Assembly (NCBI GenBank): GCA_046348995.1
Contig: JAXMDB010000003.1
Location: forward strand, 310,001-374,000
Reading direction: 5' to 3'
Length of the DNA: 64,000 nucleotides
DNA from: JANNSX01 sp046348995
Lineage (GTDB): Bacteria > Pseudomonadota > Alphaproteobacteria > Rhizobiales > Hyphomicrobiaceae
Made by a program: the position numbers and the translations under genes. Below are positions 42,770 through 51,824 of the stretch, in pieces. The notes beneath the pieces are model-generated. The model saw nothing but the letters and a program-made list of their open reading frames with translations. It did not search any database and had not been told where the DNA came from. Positions within the stretch are counted from its first letter, which is position 1, and the number at the start of each line of letters is the position of its first letter.

Positions 42770-43612
42770 TCAATGCAGCCGGATGAAGATCGCGCCGGCG
42801 ACGACGAGGCAGGCGGCGACGACGCGGGCGGCCCGGATCGGCTCCTTCAAGAGCAGCACCGCGAACAAGGCGCCAAAGATGACGCTCGTTTCGCGCAATG
42901 CGGCGACGAGGCCGATTGGCGCAACGGACATCGCCCAGATCGCGATCCAATAGGATGCGATCGAGAGCACGCCGCCGAACAGCATCGTCGGCCAGTTGAC
43001 GCGCATCGCCTGCACGAGGCGGGGACCCATGCGCATGCCGCCGTAGATCGCCATGGCGATGCCGTCGAGCAGGAACAGCAGCGCCGTGTAAGCGTGGGGC
43101 GAGCCCGAATGCCGTCCGCCCAGGCCATCGGCGATCGAATAGGCCGAGATGGTGACGGCCGTCATCAGCGCGAAGACGACGGCGCGATTGTCGGTGTCGA
43201 GCGCGCGACCGCCCTTCAGCGACAGCAGCAGGATGCCCGCCGTGATGACGAGCACACCGAGCCATCCGTGCAGGCCGAGCGTCTCACCGAGGAAGGATGC
43301 GCCGATTATCGCCGTCATGACCGGCGCCGCTCCGCGCGCGATCGGGTAGACCTGTCCCAGATCGCCGACGCGATAGGCCTCGCTCAGCGTCGCGTTGTAG
43401 AGGATGTGCAACGCAACCGAGGCTGCGAGATAGGGGTAGGAGGCGGGATCGGGGAGCCCGAAGGCGAGGATGAGCGGGATCGAGGCGATGCCCGCCGCGA
43501 TCGCAAGCCCCGAGATCGCCGACAAGGGATCGAGCTTGAGCTTGACGACCGTGTTCCAGCCGGCATGGCACGCGGCGCCCACGAGCACGACGGCGAAGAC
43601 GAAAGGATCCAT
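42770..43612 (-). CDS. EamA/DMT family transporter
   Basis: 280-aa membrane protein with ten predicted helices in two EamA repeats. The repeat boundaries are visible at YPIARGAAPVMTAIIGASFLGE and PIGLVAALRETSVIFGALFAVLLLKE, the conserved Pro/Gly plus Glu patterns that close each half. The family exports amino acids, nucleotide sugars or other metabolites; the substrate cannot be told. It lies next to the hut genes but on the opposite strand from hutFC. Confidence 0.88.
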   Translation of the reverse strand: MDPFVFAVVLVGAACHAGWNTVVKLKLDPLSAISGLAIAAGIASIPLILAFGLPDPASYPYLAASVALHILYNATLSEAYRVGDLGQVYPIARGAAPVMTAIIGASFLGETLGLHGWLGVLVITAGILLLSLKGGRALDTDNRAVVFALMTAVTISAYSIADGLGGRHSGSPHAYTALLFLLDGIAMAIYGGMRMGPRLVQAMRVNWPTMLFGGVLSIASYWIAIWAMSVAPIGLVAALRETSVIFGALFAVLLLKEPIRAARVVAACLVVAGAIFIRLH

Positions 43613-43637
43613 AGGATGCGGGCCGGTTCGTGACGTT

Positions 43638-43735
43638 GGGCGACCTGCCGGTCGCCACTACGGTGCTGCGTTTTCTTGCTCGGCCGCGCCCTGACATAGC
43701 GTCCGGTCTCGTAGGGGCGACCTGCCGGTCGCCCC
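43638..43735. repeat. pair of GGGCGACCTGCCGGTCGCCC palindromes
   Basis: Two direct copies of a near-perfect ~20-bp palindrome, at 43638-43656 and 43714-43735, in the gap between the EamA gene and the ABC binding-protein gene. This is a short REP-like sequence. On the minus strand the second copy is downstream of the binding-protein stop and could also act as a weak terminator hairpin. Confidence 0.75.
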
Positions 43736-43796
43736 CTCGTCCGATGGCACCGCGCTCACGGTCGTCGATTCTCGCGAGCGCTGGACACGGCGGGCT

Positions 43797-44915
43797 CTAC
43801 TGCTTCAGCGCTTTCAGCTCCTCCCAGAGCTTGATCTGCGCCGAAAGTATATCGGAGGGTATCGTCGGGAACAGGATGGCGCTCGCCATATGCTCGGCGG
43901 GATCGGTGATGCCCATGGCCTTGATGGCAGCAGGATCGGCAGCCGCGAACGACTTCATGTTCGCGTGCCCGTAGCCGCTGCCCTCGATCAAGAACTTGCC
44001 GGTTTCCGGCGACAGCCAGGCGTCGACGAAATCGTGCGCGGCTGCGTCGTCGCCCTTGCCGGAGTTCAGGATCGTCATGCCGCAATACCAGGTGAAGTAG
44101 CCCTCTTTCGGCTTCGCGTAGGCGACCGGAATGCCCTGCGCCGCGAGATTCTTCGGCGCGTCGTTCCAGGAATAGGCGGCGACGATCTCGCCTGACGCCA
44201 TCGACTGGATCATGCTGGTCGGATCGGTCCACAGGAAGCGGCTCGTCTTGACGAGCGTCTCGATGCGGCCCTTGAGCGCCGCGAGCTTGTCGCCGCTTAC
44301 CAGGAAGGCTTCATCGGCCTTCATGCCGTCCATCAGGGCCGAGATCGGCACGACGACCTCGTTGTCGAGCATCGAGACCTTGCCGGAGTATTTCTCGTCG
44401 AAGAAGATGCCCCAGGACTCGTTCTTCTTGAAGTCGTCATCCACGAGATCGGTGCGATAGACGATCGAGGAGTTGCCCCAGTCGGCCGGCGCCATGATGA
44501 CCGCGCCGTCCTTCAGCACGCCATCGGCCGTCTGAAGCGCGGGGAAGACATCCTTCCAGTTCGACAATTTCGCCGTGTCGATGGGCTTCACGAGCTTGGC
44601 CTCGACGAAGCGGCCGACGGAGTAGTTGCAGGGATGCATGAGGTCGGCCGCGAAGCCGCCGCGGACTTTCTGAAGCGCCTCCTCCTCGCCCGAGAAGATC
44701 GAGAACGACGGCGCCGTCGGGTGTTTTGCCGTGTAGGGCTTGTAGTAGTCCGCCGCGTCGTAGCCGGCCCATTCGAGGATCGTCAGCTCGTCCGCCGCAG
44801 CGGAGAGGCGCGGCAGCATGATCATGCCGACGCCGAATGCGGTAGCGCCGCGGATCATATCGCGGCGCGAGACTCTGCCCTGTGCCATCCGGTCGATGAA
44901 CTTGATGCGGTTCAT
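43797..44915 (-). CDS. ABC transporter substrate-binding protein (polyamine type)
   Basis: 372-aa periplasmic binding protein of the PotD/PotF group. A twin-arginine-like signal (SRRDMIRGATAFGVGMIMLP, cleavage near SAA-ADE) precedes LTILEWAGYDAADYYKPY. Other features are GFAADLMHPCNYSVGRFVEA, APADWGNSSIVYRTDLV and AYSWNDAPKNLAAQGIPVAYAKPKEGYF. It is transcribed away from two permease genes and an ATPase that complete the importer. The ligand could be a polyamine or another cationic or amino-acid-like compound; the neighbouring hut genes make histidine-related substrates worth testing. Confidence 0.9.
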   Translation of the reverse strand: MNRIKFIDRMAQGRVSRRDMIRGATAFGVGMIMLPRLSAAADELTILEWAGYDAADYYKPYTAKHPTAPSFSIFSGEEEALQKVRGGFAADLMHPCNYSVGRFVEAKLVKPIDTAKLSNWKDVFPALQTADGVLKDGAVIMAPADWGNSSIVYRTDLVDDDFKKNESWGIFFDEKYSGKVSMLDNEVVVPISALMDGMKADEAFLVSGDKLAALKGRIETLVKTSRFLWTDPTSMIQSMASGEIVAAYSWNDAPKNLAAQGIPVAYAKPKEGYFTWYCGMTILNSGKGDDAAAHDFVDAWLSPETGKFLIEGSGYGHANMKSFAAADPAAIKAMGITDPAEHMASAILFPTIPSDILSAQIKLWEELKALKQ

Positions 44916-45095
44916 TTAGGGTCCTCCGTGATCGGGACTTTTCAGCTGAAGCTCGACGGCCCGTCGCCGGAGATTAGCCGCCGCTTCAAAAGCCTTGTCA
45001 ATCGAAGGACTGGTGCGGAAGGTTGACACGCCCGTGGCCGGTCATGCCACAGTGCAGATCCGTCCGGTTGCGACACCGGGACAATTCGGGGGCCC

Positions 45096-46061
45096 ATGGT
45101 TGTGTCAGCGATGAGAGGTCGCAAGGCGACAGCGCCGCGGACGCTGCCACTCGGTCAGCGCTTTCCCTGGATTCCCGGCTATCTCCTCATGTCGCCGACG
45201 CTCGCGCTGATGACGGCGATGCTGATCGCGCCGCTGCTGGCGTTGCTGGTGATCAGCTTCTGGACGCAGGCGGGTTTCGAGTTCGATACAACTCCGACGT
45301 TGCAGCGCTATTGGAGTCTCGTCGAGCCCGGAGAAGGTGTGACCTGGATGGGCATACCCTTCCCCTTCGCCAATCCGGTCTATGCCATCCTCGTCCTCAA
45401 ATCGTTATTCATGTCGCTGGTGACGACGCTTGCGGTGATCCTACTCGCCTATCCGATGGCCTACTTCCTGGCGTTCCGCGTCACACGCTACAAGATCCTC
45501 TGGCTGATCCTCATTACGGTTCCGTTCTGGACGAGCTATCTGCTGCGCGTGTTTTCCTGGAAGATCGTGCTCGGCTTCAACGGCGCCATCAACTCCGCGC
45601 TCATGAGCGTCGGCCTCATCGACAAGCCGCTCGAGTTCCTGGTCTACAACATGGGCGCCGTCGTCATCACGCTGACGCACGCCTGGGCCGCGTTCGCGAT
45701 CCTGCCGATCTATGTCTCGCTCGACAAGATCGACCGCTCGCTCTTGGAAGCAGCGACCGATCTCGGCGATCGTCCCTGGCAGCGGTTCCTGCGGGTAACC
45801 CTGCCGCTCTCGCTTCCCGGCACGGTCTCGGCCGCGCTGCTCGTGTTCATCCCGACGGTCGGCGACTACGTCACGCCCTCGCTCGTCGGCGGCACCGGCG
45901 GCACGATGATCGGCAACGCGATCCAGAACCTGTTCGGCAAGCAGAACGACTGGCCACTCGGGGCGGCGGTCTCGGTCGTCATGATGATCATCGTCGGGCT
46001 GGTCGTGCTCAGTTTCCTCTGGGCGATCGGCTATCGCGAGATGCGCAAGAGGATCGCCTGA
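45096..46061 (+). CDS. ABC transporter permease (PotB-like)
   Basis: 321-aa permease with six helices and the EAA coupling loop (LLEATDLGDRPWQRFLRVTLPLS is the family-type segment around 45750-45805). The opening PGYLLMSPTLALMTAMLIAPLL and FWTSYLLRVFSWKIVLG are typical of the PotB/PotH group. Start ATG 45096. The next permease begins 3 nt after the stop, so both are in one operon with the ATPase. Confidence 0.93.
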   Translation: MVVSAMRGRKATAPRTLPLGQRFPWIPGYLLMSPTLALMTAMLIAPLLALLVISFWTQAGFEFDTTPTLQRYWSLVEPGEGVTWMGIPFPFANPVYAILVLKSLFMSLVTTLAVILLAYPMAYFLAFRVTRYKILWLILITVPFWTSYLLRVFSWKIVLGFNGAINSALMSVGLIDKPLEFLVYNMGAVVITLTHAWAAFAILPIYVSLDKIDRSLLEAATDLGDRPWQRFLRVTLPLSLPGTVSAALLVFIPTVGDYVTPSLVGGTGGTMIGNAIQNLFGKQNDWPLGAAVSVVMMIIVGLVVLSFLWAIGYREMRKRIA

Positions 46062-46064
46062 GCC

Positions 46065-46865
46065 ATGCGCAGCCGCTTCGATCCCCTCACCCTCTACGGT
46101 CTCGCCTTCATCGTGTTCCTGTATGGGCCATTGCTGCTGCTCGCACTGTTCTCCTTCAACGACAGCATTATCGCCGCGTTTCCGCTCAAGGGCCTGACGC
46201 TCAAGGCCTACGGCGCGATGGCGAACAATCCGGCGCTGCATCATGCGCTGTGGAACAGCTTGCGCGTCGGTTTCACGGTCGCAGTGGTGTCGACGGCACT
46301 CGGCTTGCTCTCGGCCTTGGCCGTGACGCGCTACAAACTGCCCGGCGGCGCGCCGGTCGTCGGCCTCATCATGGTGCCGCTGGTGATCCCTGTCATCATC
46401 CTCGGCATCGGCCTCCTCATCGTCATCCGCAAGCTGCTCGGTCTGGATCTTGGACTGTGGGCGGTGGCCTCGGGGCACGTTTTGCTCTGCGTGCCCTTCT
46501 CGATGCTGACGCTGGTGGCGCGGCTCGAAGGCTTCGACAAGAGTCTCGACGAAGCCTCCGCCGATTTGGGCGAGAAGCCGCTCATGACCTTCTGGCGGGT
46601 GACGCTGCCGCTCGCGTTGCCCGGCATCGTGTCGAGCCTGCTGCTCTGCTTCACCGTCTCGTTCGACGAGTTCGTGCTGGCGGTGTTCCTGTCGGGCACG
46701 GAAGCGACACTGCCGGTCTATCTCTGGGGCACGCTGCGCTTTCCCAATCAGCTGCCCGGAATGCTCGCGCTCGGGACGACGATCCTCGTCGTTTCGACGC
46801 TCATCGTCGTCACCTCCGAGCTCGTGCGGCGACGGGGCGTGCCATCGCGCACAGAAGGGTTTTGA
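46065..46865 (+). CDS. ABC transporter permease (PotC-like)
   Basis: 266-aa second permease, also with six helices. It has FIVFLYGPLLLLALFSFND at the N-terminus, the EAA loop LDEASADLGEKPLMTFWRVT, and the conserved FTVSFDEFVLAVFLSG near the end, all matching PotC/PotI. It pairs with the PotB-like permease to form the membrane channel. The ATPase start is 8 nt downstream. Confidence 0.94.
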   Translation: MRSRFDPLTLYGLAFIVFLYGPLLLLALFSFNDSIIAAFPLKGLTLKAYGAMANNPALHHALWNSLRVGFTVAVVSTALGLLSALAVTRYKLPGGAPVVGLIMVPLVIPVIILGIGLLIVIRKLLGLDLGLWAVASGHVLLCVPFSMLTLVARLEGFDKSLDEASADLGEKPLMTFWRVTLPLALPGIVSSLLLCFTVSFDEFVLAVFLSGTEATLPVYLWGTLRFPNQLPGMLALGTTILVVSTLIVVTSELVRRRGVPSRTEGF

Positions 46866-46873
46866 AGGCCACC

Positions 46874-47974
46874 ATGTCCGCAGCCGACGCCATCATCCGC
46901 TTCCGCAACGTGTCGAAGCACTTCGGCACCGTCCGCGCCGTCGACGATGTCTCCTTCGACATCGTGCGCGGCGAGTTCTTCTCCCTCCTCGGGCCCTCGG
47001 GCTGCGGGAAGACGACGCTGCTCCGGATGCTCGCCGGCTTCGAGCAGCCGACGTCGGGCGAGATCGAGATCGACGGGCAACCGATGGTGGGCGTGCCGGC
47101 TTATGACCGCCCGACCAACATGGTGTTCCAGAGCTACGCGATCTTCCCGCACCTGAACGTCGCCGAGAACATCGCCTATGGCCTGCGGCGCTTGAAGCTC
47201 ACGAAGGCCGAGACGGCGCAACGCGTCGAAGGCGCGCTCGCCATGATCAAGATGGAGGGCTTCGCCGGTCGCGCCGCGCATCAGATGTCGGGCGGCCAGC
47301 GGCAGCGCGTGGCGCTCGCCCGCGCACTCGTCTGCCAGCCGAAAGTGCTTTTGCTGGATGAGCCGTTGGGCGCTCTCGACAAGAAGCTGCGCGAGGAGAT
47401 GCAGCTCGAGCTCAGGCAGCTTCAGCGCTCGGTCGGCATCACCTTCGTGTTCGTGACGCACGATCAGGAGGAGGCGCTGACGCTGTCGGATCGCATCGCC
47501 GTCATGTCGCGCGGCCAGGCCCTTCAGATCGATACCGCGGCCCGTCTCTACGAGCAGCCCAATTGCCGCGAGGTCGCCGAGTTCATCGGCTCGATGAACA
47601 TGTTCGACGGCATCGTCGAGACGGTCGGCGAAGGCAAGGCGACTGTGGATGCGGGCCCGCTCGGCAAGCTTGCCGCGAGCGTCACCGGTCACGGGATCGC
47701 CAAGGGGCATACCGTCTCGGTGGCGATCCGGCCGGAGAAAATCGTGCTCGCCTGGTCTGATCCCGGCAGCGCCATCAACAGCATCCGCGGCAAGCTCGGC
47801 GCCACCGCCTATTTCGGCGACCGCAGCCACTTCTACGTCGAGGCCGATGGCGTCAGCCGGCCCGTCGCCGTCGCGCATCAGAACCGCGAGCGCAGCCTCA
47901 CGGCCTCGGCCGAGGCCGGCCGCCCGGTGTGGATCACCTTCCCGGCGGAAGCGGCCGTGGTGCTGACGCAGTAG
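46874..47974 (+). CDS. ABC transporter ATP-binding protein (PotA-like)
   Basis: 366-aa ATPase. Walker A is GPSGCGKTTLLRML, Q-loop NMVFQSYAIFPHL, signature MSGGQRQRVALARAL, Walker B VLLLDEPLGALD and H-loop FVFVTHDQEEAL. The C-terminal ~120 residues form the TOBE domain (VAIRPEKIVLAW) seen in PotA/UgpC-type proteins. Start ATG 46874; a much longer open frame upstream runs through the permease genes and is an artefact. The TAG stop is inside the left end of a MITE-like repeat. Confidence 0.95.
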   Translation: MSAADAIIRFRNVSKHFGTVRAVDDVSFDIVRGEFFSLLGPSGCGKTTLLRMLAGFEQPTSGEIEIDGQPMVGVPAYDRPTNMVFQSYAIFPHLNVAENIAYGLRRLKLTKAETAQRVEGALAMIKMEGFAGRAAHQMSGGQRQRVALARALVCQPKVLLLDEPLGALDKKLREEMQLELRQLQRSVGITFVFVTHDQEEALTLSDRIAVMSRGQALQIDTAARLYEQPNCREVAEFIGSMNMFDGIVETVGEGKATVDAGPLGKLAASVTGHGIAKGHTVSVAIRPEKIVLAWSDPGSAINSIRGKLGATAYFGDRSHFYVEADGVSRPVAVAHQNRERSLTASAEAGRPVWITFPAEAAVVLTQ

Positions 47975-48067
47975 GTTGGGTTGGCGCGAAGCGCGTAACC
48001 CAACGGACGCGCTACACATTCGCTGTTGGGTTACGCGCGGCGCTGCGGCCGCGCCAACCCAACCTAC
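47971..48067. repeat. MITE-like element with 17-bp terminal inverted repeats
   Basis: A 97-bp element with perfect 17-bp ends, GTAGGTTGGGTTGGCGC (47971-47987) and GCGCCAACCCAACCTAC (48051-48067), plus an inner inverted pair GCGCGTAACCCAAC (47991-48004) / GTTGGGTTACGCGC (48025-48038). It can fold as a long hairpin. Its first bases supply the TAG stop of the upstream ABC ATPase gene. No reading frame is present. Confidence 0.85.
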
Positions 48068-48190
48068 GGTCAAGACTGAGCCCTTCGCGAAGCCCGCCTC
48101 GGCAAAGATGGTGTTCGCGGCGGCGGACTTCCCCCGAACGATGTCCGGGCTCAGTCCGCCCTTGTTATATCAACCTCTGCTATTCTCACG

Positions 48191-48239
48191 CCGTTCCTCA
48201 AAAGGAACGCTCTGCCGCAGACGGCCATCCGCGGCAGAG
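48191..48239. other. paired hairpins upstream of the IS110-type transposase
   Basis: Two adjacent stems, CGTTCC/GGAACG (48192-48209) and CTCTGCCGC/GCGGCAGAG (48210-48239), lie in the 48068-48352 non-coding stretch before the transposase. IS110-group elements encode a structured bridge RNA in the non-coding end upstream of the transposase, so this is a candidate location for it. The element's ends cannot be placed from sequence alone, so the assignment is speculative. Confidence 0.35.
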
Positions 48240-48352
48240 CCGCTGGTGATCGGATCGTGTCCGCCCTGAGCCGCTTCTGGCTGCTTCGTAGCTCGATCGC
48301 ACCAGTGTCTTCATCTGGCCCGCATGGTTGCCCGAACTTTCAGGTTCGCTAA

Positions 48353-49321
48353 CAAGGCAGGGACGACGAAGATGCGCCAATCTACCACCACCGCCAAGGC
48401 ATCGATACAGGCAAACATTCCCTCGATGTCGCCCTCGATACCTCCGACAAAACCCTCAAAGCCGACAACTCGCCCGAAGGCTGGCGCCAGATCGCCCGCT
48501 TCCTCAAAGCCAACAACGTCCGCCGCGCCGCCATCGAAGCCTCCGGCGGCTACGAGCAAGGCGTCCTCGCCCATCTCAGAGACCAAGGCCTCACCGTCCT
48601 CCATCTCCAGCCCATGCAGGTCAAGGCCTTCGCCCGCTACACCCTCAAGCGGGCCAAGAACGATCGCCTCGACGCCCGCCTCATCGCCCAGTGCGCCGCC
48701 CGGCTGAAAGCCCGCAAAGCCCCTGATAAACGCCTCGCAAAGCTCGCTTCCCACCTCACCTACATCGAGCAGATCGAGGAGGATATCGTCCGCTTCCAGG
48801 GCCGTCTCGAGCACACCCGAGACCCCCGAATCAAAGCCGATATCCGCAAGCACATCGTTGCCTTCCGCGATCTCCTCAAAGCCGAGAAGAAGCAACTTGC
48901 CGCCGAGCTCAAAGCGAGCCCCGACCTGGCGCGCCGCCTCGCCCTCGTCCGCTCGATCCCCGGCATCGGCGAGCGGACCGCCCTCGCCCTCGTCATCCGC
49001 ATGCCCGAGCTCGGCGAGATCTCGCGCGAGGAGGCGGCAGCGCTGGCTGGCCTCGCCCCCTTCGACGACGACAGTGGCAAGCACAACGGCCATCGCCACA
49101 TCGCCGGTGGACGCGCGCGCCTGCGCCGCTCCCTCTACGCCGCAGCCTTCCCCGCCGCATTCCACTGGAACACGGCCCTCATCGACCTCTACGCCCGCCT
49201 CACCGCCCGCGGCCGAACCCACAAATCCGCCCTCGTCGCCTGCGCCAGAAAGCTCCTCGTCTACGCAAACACAGTCGTCCAGCGCGGCACACCCTGGCAG
49301 ACAAAAACAGCATCAACATAA
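48353..49321 (+). mobile_element. IS110-family transposase, 5'-damaged
   Basis: DEDD-type transposase (RuvC-like plus serine Tnp domains). In frame: GIDTGKHSLDVALD (first Asp), AIEASGGYEQGVLA (Glu), KRAKNDRLDARLIAQ (Asp/Asp), then the C-terminal part SIPGIGERTALALVIRMPEL, AALAGLAPFDDDSG and GRARLRRSLYAAA carrying the candidate catalytic Ser. The open frame starts after TAA at 48350 and has no ATG, GTG or TTG before GIDTG. The plausible ATG at 48372 is in another frame, so a small indel near 48383-48400 probably inactivated this copy. A truncated internal start at 48614 would lack the RuvC active site. Confidence 0.85.
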
Positions 49322-49359
49322 TGGTTGCTACGGTTGCAACCACCGTTCGCTCTCGGATG

Positions 49360-51006
49360 CTACCCCGCAAACCCCTTATCGCGATGCACCTCGCGGCCGG
49401 CGAGCAAGGTCAGCAGCACTTGGGTGCCGCCCAAATCGCGCGGACGGATCGCGTAGATGTCGCGATCGAGCACGATGAGATCGGCGAACTTGCCGACGCC
49501 GAGCGCGCCCGTGTCGGCCTCGCGCCAGGCGGTGCGGGCGGCGTTCAGCGTATAGCCCTTCACCACCTCCTCGACCGTCATGCACTGCTCGGGCAGGAAC
49601 ACGGGGTGATCGGGCGAGCGCAGCTTCTCGGGTAGCCGCGTCACCGCCGTCTGCATGATGGCGAACGGGTTCAACGTCGAGACGCCCCAGTCGCTCGACA
49701 CGGCATACTCGGCGCCGGCATCGATCATCGAGCGGAAGGCGTACATCCATTTTCCCCGCTCGGGCCCCATCATCGGCAGCGCCACGTCGTCGACGGAGGG
49801 CTCGTGCCGCGCCCACAGCGTCTGGATGTTGGCGACCGCGCCGAGCGCCTTGAAGCGCGGGATGTCGGCCGGATCGATCGCCTGGATGTGCGCGAGCTGA
49901 TGCCAGGCCGGCCACTCGCCGTTGACCTCGCGCGCGGCCTGGATGCCATCGAGCGCTGATCGCGCAGCCTTGTCGCCGATGACGTGGACATGGATCTGGA
50001 AGCGCGCGGCATCCATCGCGATGAACAGCTCGCGGAAATGGTTCTCGCCGAACATGACCGGCGCGTTGCCGCCCTTGGCATCGGAGTAAGGCTCGAGCAT
50101 CGCCGCCGTGCGGTTCTCGAACACGCCGTCGAAGAAGAACTTCGCCGAGTGCATCTTCACCATCGGCGAGGCGTAGTCGCGGCGCAGATGCGTCAGGCGC
50201 TCGAGGGCGCCAGCGACGGTGTCCTCGGAATTGACCAGGCCTGTCGCCGCGACGCGGATCGTCAGCTCGCCCGCCCGGTCGAGCGCCTGATAGACGCGCA
50301 TGTGACGCTCGAGCACCAGCGCATCGAGCACGCCAGTGATGCCGTGCGTGTTGCAGAGCGCCTGGCCGAACTTGACGCCCGTGGCGTAGTCGGCGTCCGT
50401 TCGTTCAGGCATGCGCTCCCGGGCCCAGGCTATCGCATGCTCGTAGAGCATACCGGTCGGCTCGCCCTTGGCGTCCTTGACGAAGTGACCGTTCTCGGGA
50501 TCGGGCGTCTCGCGGGTGAGGCCGAGCACTTGGCAGGCCTTCGTGTTGAGGCAGGCACTGTGCCCGTCGGAGGCGTAGGTGAATGCCGGCCGGCCGGCGA
50601 CGGCGGCATCGAGCGCCTGCCGGTCGAGGTTGTGCTCTCCGAAGATACCGGAGTACCAGCCGACGCCGTTCACCCAGTCGTTGTCCGGGTTGGCTTTCGC
50701 GAACTCCGCGAGCTTGGTCTGGAACTGCGGGATGGTCGTCAGCCCCTCGAGGTTGGCCGAGAGCGCGCGATCGGTGCCGCTGTCCTGGAGGTGGATGTGG
50801 GTATCCTGAAATCCCGGCAGCACCAGCCGCTCACCGGCATCGATCACGCGGGTGGATTTGCCGGCCAGCGCGCGGATATCGGCGGTCGTGCCGAGTGCTG
50901 AGACGCGCCCGCTCGTGACGGCGAGGGCCTCTGCGCGGGGCACGAGCACGTCCATCGTGCGGATGTCGGCATTGATCAGGATAAGGTCGGGGGTGGCAGG
51001 GGGCAT
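49360..51006 (-). CDS. YtcJ-like metal-dependent amidohydrolase
   Basis: 548-aa amidohydrolase (Amidohydro_3 type). The start at ATG 51006 (MPPATPDLILINADIRTMD) is preferred to upstream in-frame Met codons that lie in low-complexity sequence. Metal and active-site motifs: LPGFQDTHIHLQDSG, the His pair in FQIHVHVIGDKAARSAL, HQLAHIQAIDPADIPR, and AVSSDWGVSTLNPF with the catalytic Asp. The C-terminal LGVGKFADLIVLDRD rebuilds the small beta domain. Substrates of YtcJ-like enzymes are mostly unknown. The IS110 remnant ends 39 nt past its stop. Confidence 0.88.
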   Translation of the reverse strand: MPPATPDLILINADIRTMDVLVPRAEALAVTSGRVSALGTTADIRALAGKSTRVIDAGERLVLPGFQDTHIHLQDSGTDRALSANLEGLTTIPQFQTKLAEFAKANPDNDWVNGVGWYSGIFGEHNLDRQALDAAVAGRPAFTYASDGHSACLNTKACQVLGLTRETPDPENGHFVKDAKGEPTGMLYEHAIAWARERMPERTDADYATGVKFGQALCNTHGITGVLDALVLERHMRVYQALDRAGELTIRVAATGLVNSEDTVAGALERLTHLRRDYASPMVKMHSAKFFFDGVFENRTAAMLEPYSDAKGGNAPVMFGENHFRELFIAMDAARFQIHVHVIGDKAARSALDGIQAAREVNGEWPAWHQLAHIQAIDPADIPRFKALGAVANIQTLWARHEPSVDDVALPMMGPERGKWMYAFRSMIDAGAEYAVSSDWGVSTLNPFAIMQTAVTRLPEKLRSPDHPVFLPEQCMTVEEVVKGYTLNAARTAWREADTGALGVGKFADLIVLDRDIYAIRPRDLGGTQVLLTLLAGREVHRDKGFAG

Positions 51007-51114
51007 GGAGGGACCTGGGGTGGGGGCGGGACTTAGGCGCAGCATAGCCGGTGTCGTGCAGGCGGCGCTAGCTTCCGCACCCCCCGCAAGCCGCCCATCT
51101 CTCAACCTCGGCAT

Positions 51115-51233
51115 GCTCGCGCACGCGAGCATCCACGGGAGCGTGTGAGAATCGGGCTGCTTGCCTTGCGGCGATGCCTGACCTTAGCCTGGACTTCCGT
51201 GGATGCTGACGTTCGTCAGCATGACGGCGTGGG
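51115..51233. repeat. 119-bp structured direct repeat, copy 1
   Basis: Identical to 51791-51909 at 116 of 119 positions by my reading. It contains hairpins GCTCGCG-CA-CGCGAGC (51115-51130) and GCTGACG-TT-CGTCAGC (51205-51220), and a longer-range pair GCATCCACGG (51129-51138) / CCGTGGATGC (51197-51206). It ends 9 nt before the acetyltransferase start codon. An 11-codon reading frame, MLAHASIHGSV, enters its left end and matches the C-terminus of that acetyltransferase. Confidence 0.95.
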
Positions 51234-51242
51234 GAGAGCGCA

Positions 51243-51824
51243 TTGGGGCCGGAGCTTCCGACCGATTGGGGCAAGAAGATTTCACCACGGGTGACCCTTC
51301 GGGCTGCTACCCAGGCCGACGCAGCGCTCGCGAGCCGCAGTGTCATTGCCGGATGGCGGGACAGCTATGGCGCAGTCTTGCCGGCACGTTTGCTCGCCAG
51401 CCTCGACCGCAATCCGCATCACGATGAAACCGCTTGGCGTCAGGCGATCAACGTGGCCACTGCCCGAACCTTGGTCGTCGAGTACGATGGCAGTTCGATC
51501 GGCGTTGTGCGCGTTGATCTTGTCTCGACCATACCGGATACACAAAGCGAGCTGACGACGCTGTACATCGAGTCGGCTCACCGAGGACGTGGCATCGGGG
51601 GTTGGGTGCTGCACGAGGTGTTTGCCGTCGCAGCGCAGTCGGGTGCTCTCTCGCTCGGTGTGTGCGTCCTCACCGGAAACACCCGCGGTCGCCACTTTTA
51701 TGTGCAGCACGGTGCCAAGGTCACCGGCGAGCGTGTGGCGTTTCACTGGGAGGGGCAAGCGGTCTCAGAAACAACTCTCGCTTTTGTCCCGCTCGCGCAC
51801 GCGAGCATCCACGGGAGCGTGTGA
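51243..51824 (+). CDS. GNAT-family N-acetyltransferase
   Basis: 193-aa acetyltransferase. The acetyl-CoA loop is in LYIESAHRGRGIGGWVLHEVF (R/Q-x-x-G-x-G/A), with LRAATQADAALASR at the start and GNTRGRHFYVQHGAKVTGERV near the end. The start TTG 51243 follows GGGGAG at six bases; a GTG at 51291 is the alternative. The last ten codons (LAHASIHGSV) and stop lie inside the second 119-bp repeat, and the start is 9 nt from the first copy, so the gene is a unit framed by the repeats. Its substrate is unknown. Confidence 0.88.
   Translation: MGPELPTDWGKKISPRVTLRAATQADAALASRSVIAGWRDSYGAVLPARLLASLDRNPHHDETAWRQAINVATARTLVVEYDGSSIGVVRVDLVSTIPDTQSELTTLYIESAHRGRGIGGWVLHEVFAVAAQSGALSLGVCVLTGNTRGRHFYVQHGAKVTGERVAFHWEGQAVSETTLAFVPLAHASIHGSV

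Noticed and set aside
45023..45051. A promoter with TTGACA upstream of the ABC permease operon
   Set aside because: The TTGACA at 45023 is perfect, but no acceptable -10 sequence occurs 16-18 bp downstream.
45023..47974. A 983-codon open frame spanning the ABC permease and ATPase genes
   Set aside because: Only its last 366 codons are protein-like (the ATPase from 46874). The rest overlaps two well-formed permease genes in other frames and is Arg/His-rich noise typical of high-GC DNA.
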